DNA of 5,983 nucleotides from Candidatus Lightella neohaematopini (GTDB lineage Bacteria > Pseudomonadota > Gammaproteobacteria > Enterobacterales > Enterobacteriaceae), in the NCBI GenBank assembly GCA_025728395.1, contig JAOBJR010000078.1, forward strand, positions 1 to 5,983, written 5' to 3'. Position numbers and translations under genes: made by a program. The notes under the pieces are model-generated. The model searched no databases, was not told the origin of the DNA, and was given only the letters and a program-made list of their open reading frames with translations. Positions 5,570 through 5,983 of this stretch are shown here, piece after piece (within the stretch, counting starts at the first letter, position 1; every line of letters starts with the position of its first letter).

Positions 5570-5983
5570 TTATATTTTATTAAATTTTTGTAATTTATAT
5601 AATTTATAATAATAATTACGTTTTTTTAATAAAAAATCATGTGTTCCACATTCTATAATACTACCTTTATGTAAAACTACTATTTTATCAGCGTGAATAA
5701 TAGTAGATAATCTATGAGCAATAACGATCAGTGTTAAATTTTTACGAATTTTATTAATTACTTTTGCAATAGCTAATTCTGTACCATAATCAACATTAGA
5801 AGTTGCTTCGTCTAAAATTAATATTTTAGGATGTAATATTAAAGCTCTTGCTAATGTTAATAATTGTCTTTGTCCAGCAGATAAAGAGTTACCATATTCA
5901 CTAAGTTTAGTAAATAATCCATTAGGTAAAGAATGTACTAATGATGCTAATTTAATTTGTTTTAGTATAGTCCATATATCATG
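5570..5983 (-). CDS. mdlB: MdlB-type ABC exporter, C-terminal part of the nucleotide-binding domain (5' end outside window)
   Basis: This is the last 137 codons of a half-type ABC exporter, open at the right edge, with a TAA stop at 5570-5572. Visible are the ABC signature LSAGQRQLL at 34-42, Walker B ILILDEATSNVD at 54-65 with the catalytic Glu59, and the H-loop in VIAHRLST at 87-94. The transmembrane domain, Walker A and Q-loop lie outside the window. I choose MdlB over MsbA or MdlA because the tail VLHKGSIIECGTHDFLL, then YYYKLYKLQ, follows the E. coli MdlB tail as I remember it. E. coli MdlB also has a non-standard signature (LSVGQ), and mdlB lies on the same side of ffs in E. coli. The protein ends soon after KLYKLQ and lacks the last tail residues of E. 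coli MdlB. MdlA and MdlB are thought to form a heterodimeric inner-membrane exporter; the substrate is not established. Confidence 0.88.
   Translation of the reverse strand, partial: HDIWTILKQIKLASLVHSLPNGLFTKLSEYGNSLSAGQRQLLTLARALILHPKILILDEATSNVDYGTELAIAKVINKIRKNLTLIVIAHRLSTIIHADKIVVLHKGSIIECGTHDFLLKKRNYYYKLYKLQKFNKI

Noticed and set aside
1..5983. Defence system, toxin-antitoxin pair, mobile element or CRISPR array
   Set aside because: Every sizeable reading frame is accounted for by a known housekeeping family, and no direct-repeat array, transposase or terminal inverted repeats were seen.

Overview
This window is a very AT-rich chromosomal segment (G+C about a fifth to a quarter, judged by eye). 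It carries ordinary gammaproteobacterial housekeeping genes and looks like the reduced genome of an Enterobacterales-derived insect endosymbiont. Three things support this. The proteins align closely with the E. coli proteins as I remember them. The gene order and relative orientation follow one E. coli neighbourhood (mdlB ... ffs ... apt-dnaX-recR-htpG-adk ... qmcA). Many genes that lie between these in E. coli are gone. I cannot assign a genus from the sequence alone.

Layout: bases 1-278 (+) are the 3' end of qmcA, a membrane-associated SPFH/stomatin-family protein. Everything else is on the minus strand, read from the right edge leftwards: the 3' end of mdlB (ABC exporter half, 5983-5570); ffs, the 4.5S RNA of the signal recognition particle (5469-5366), with a sigma70-like promoter upstream; apt (5204-4656); dnaX (4619-3543); recR (3454-2855); htpG (2820-952); and adk (947-291). 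The 365-base stretch between apt and mdlB holds no protein gene; ffs and its promoter region occupy the middle and right of it, and 5205-5365 shows only AT-rich spacer.

How they work together: apt and adk are consecutive purine-salvage steps (adenine + PRPP to AMP, then AMP + ATP to 2 ADP). dnaX is the clamp-loader ATPase of DNA polymerase III, and recR is a recombination mediator. htpG (bacterial Hsp90) handles folding, and ffs supports co-translational membrane targeting. apt through adk are co-directional, with gaps of 4 to 88 bases, and could be read as one transcript.

The points most worth a second look are reductive changes rather than a new system. dnaX ends at the close of clamp-loader domain III, so only a gamma-like protein can be made. 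Adk has lost about six residues from its AMP-binding domain and has Val for a conserved Thr. ybaB is missing between dnaX and recR. The SRP RNA keeps its core through compensatory base changes. I found no mobile element, CRISPR array, tRNA, rRNA or credible undescribed system.
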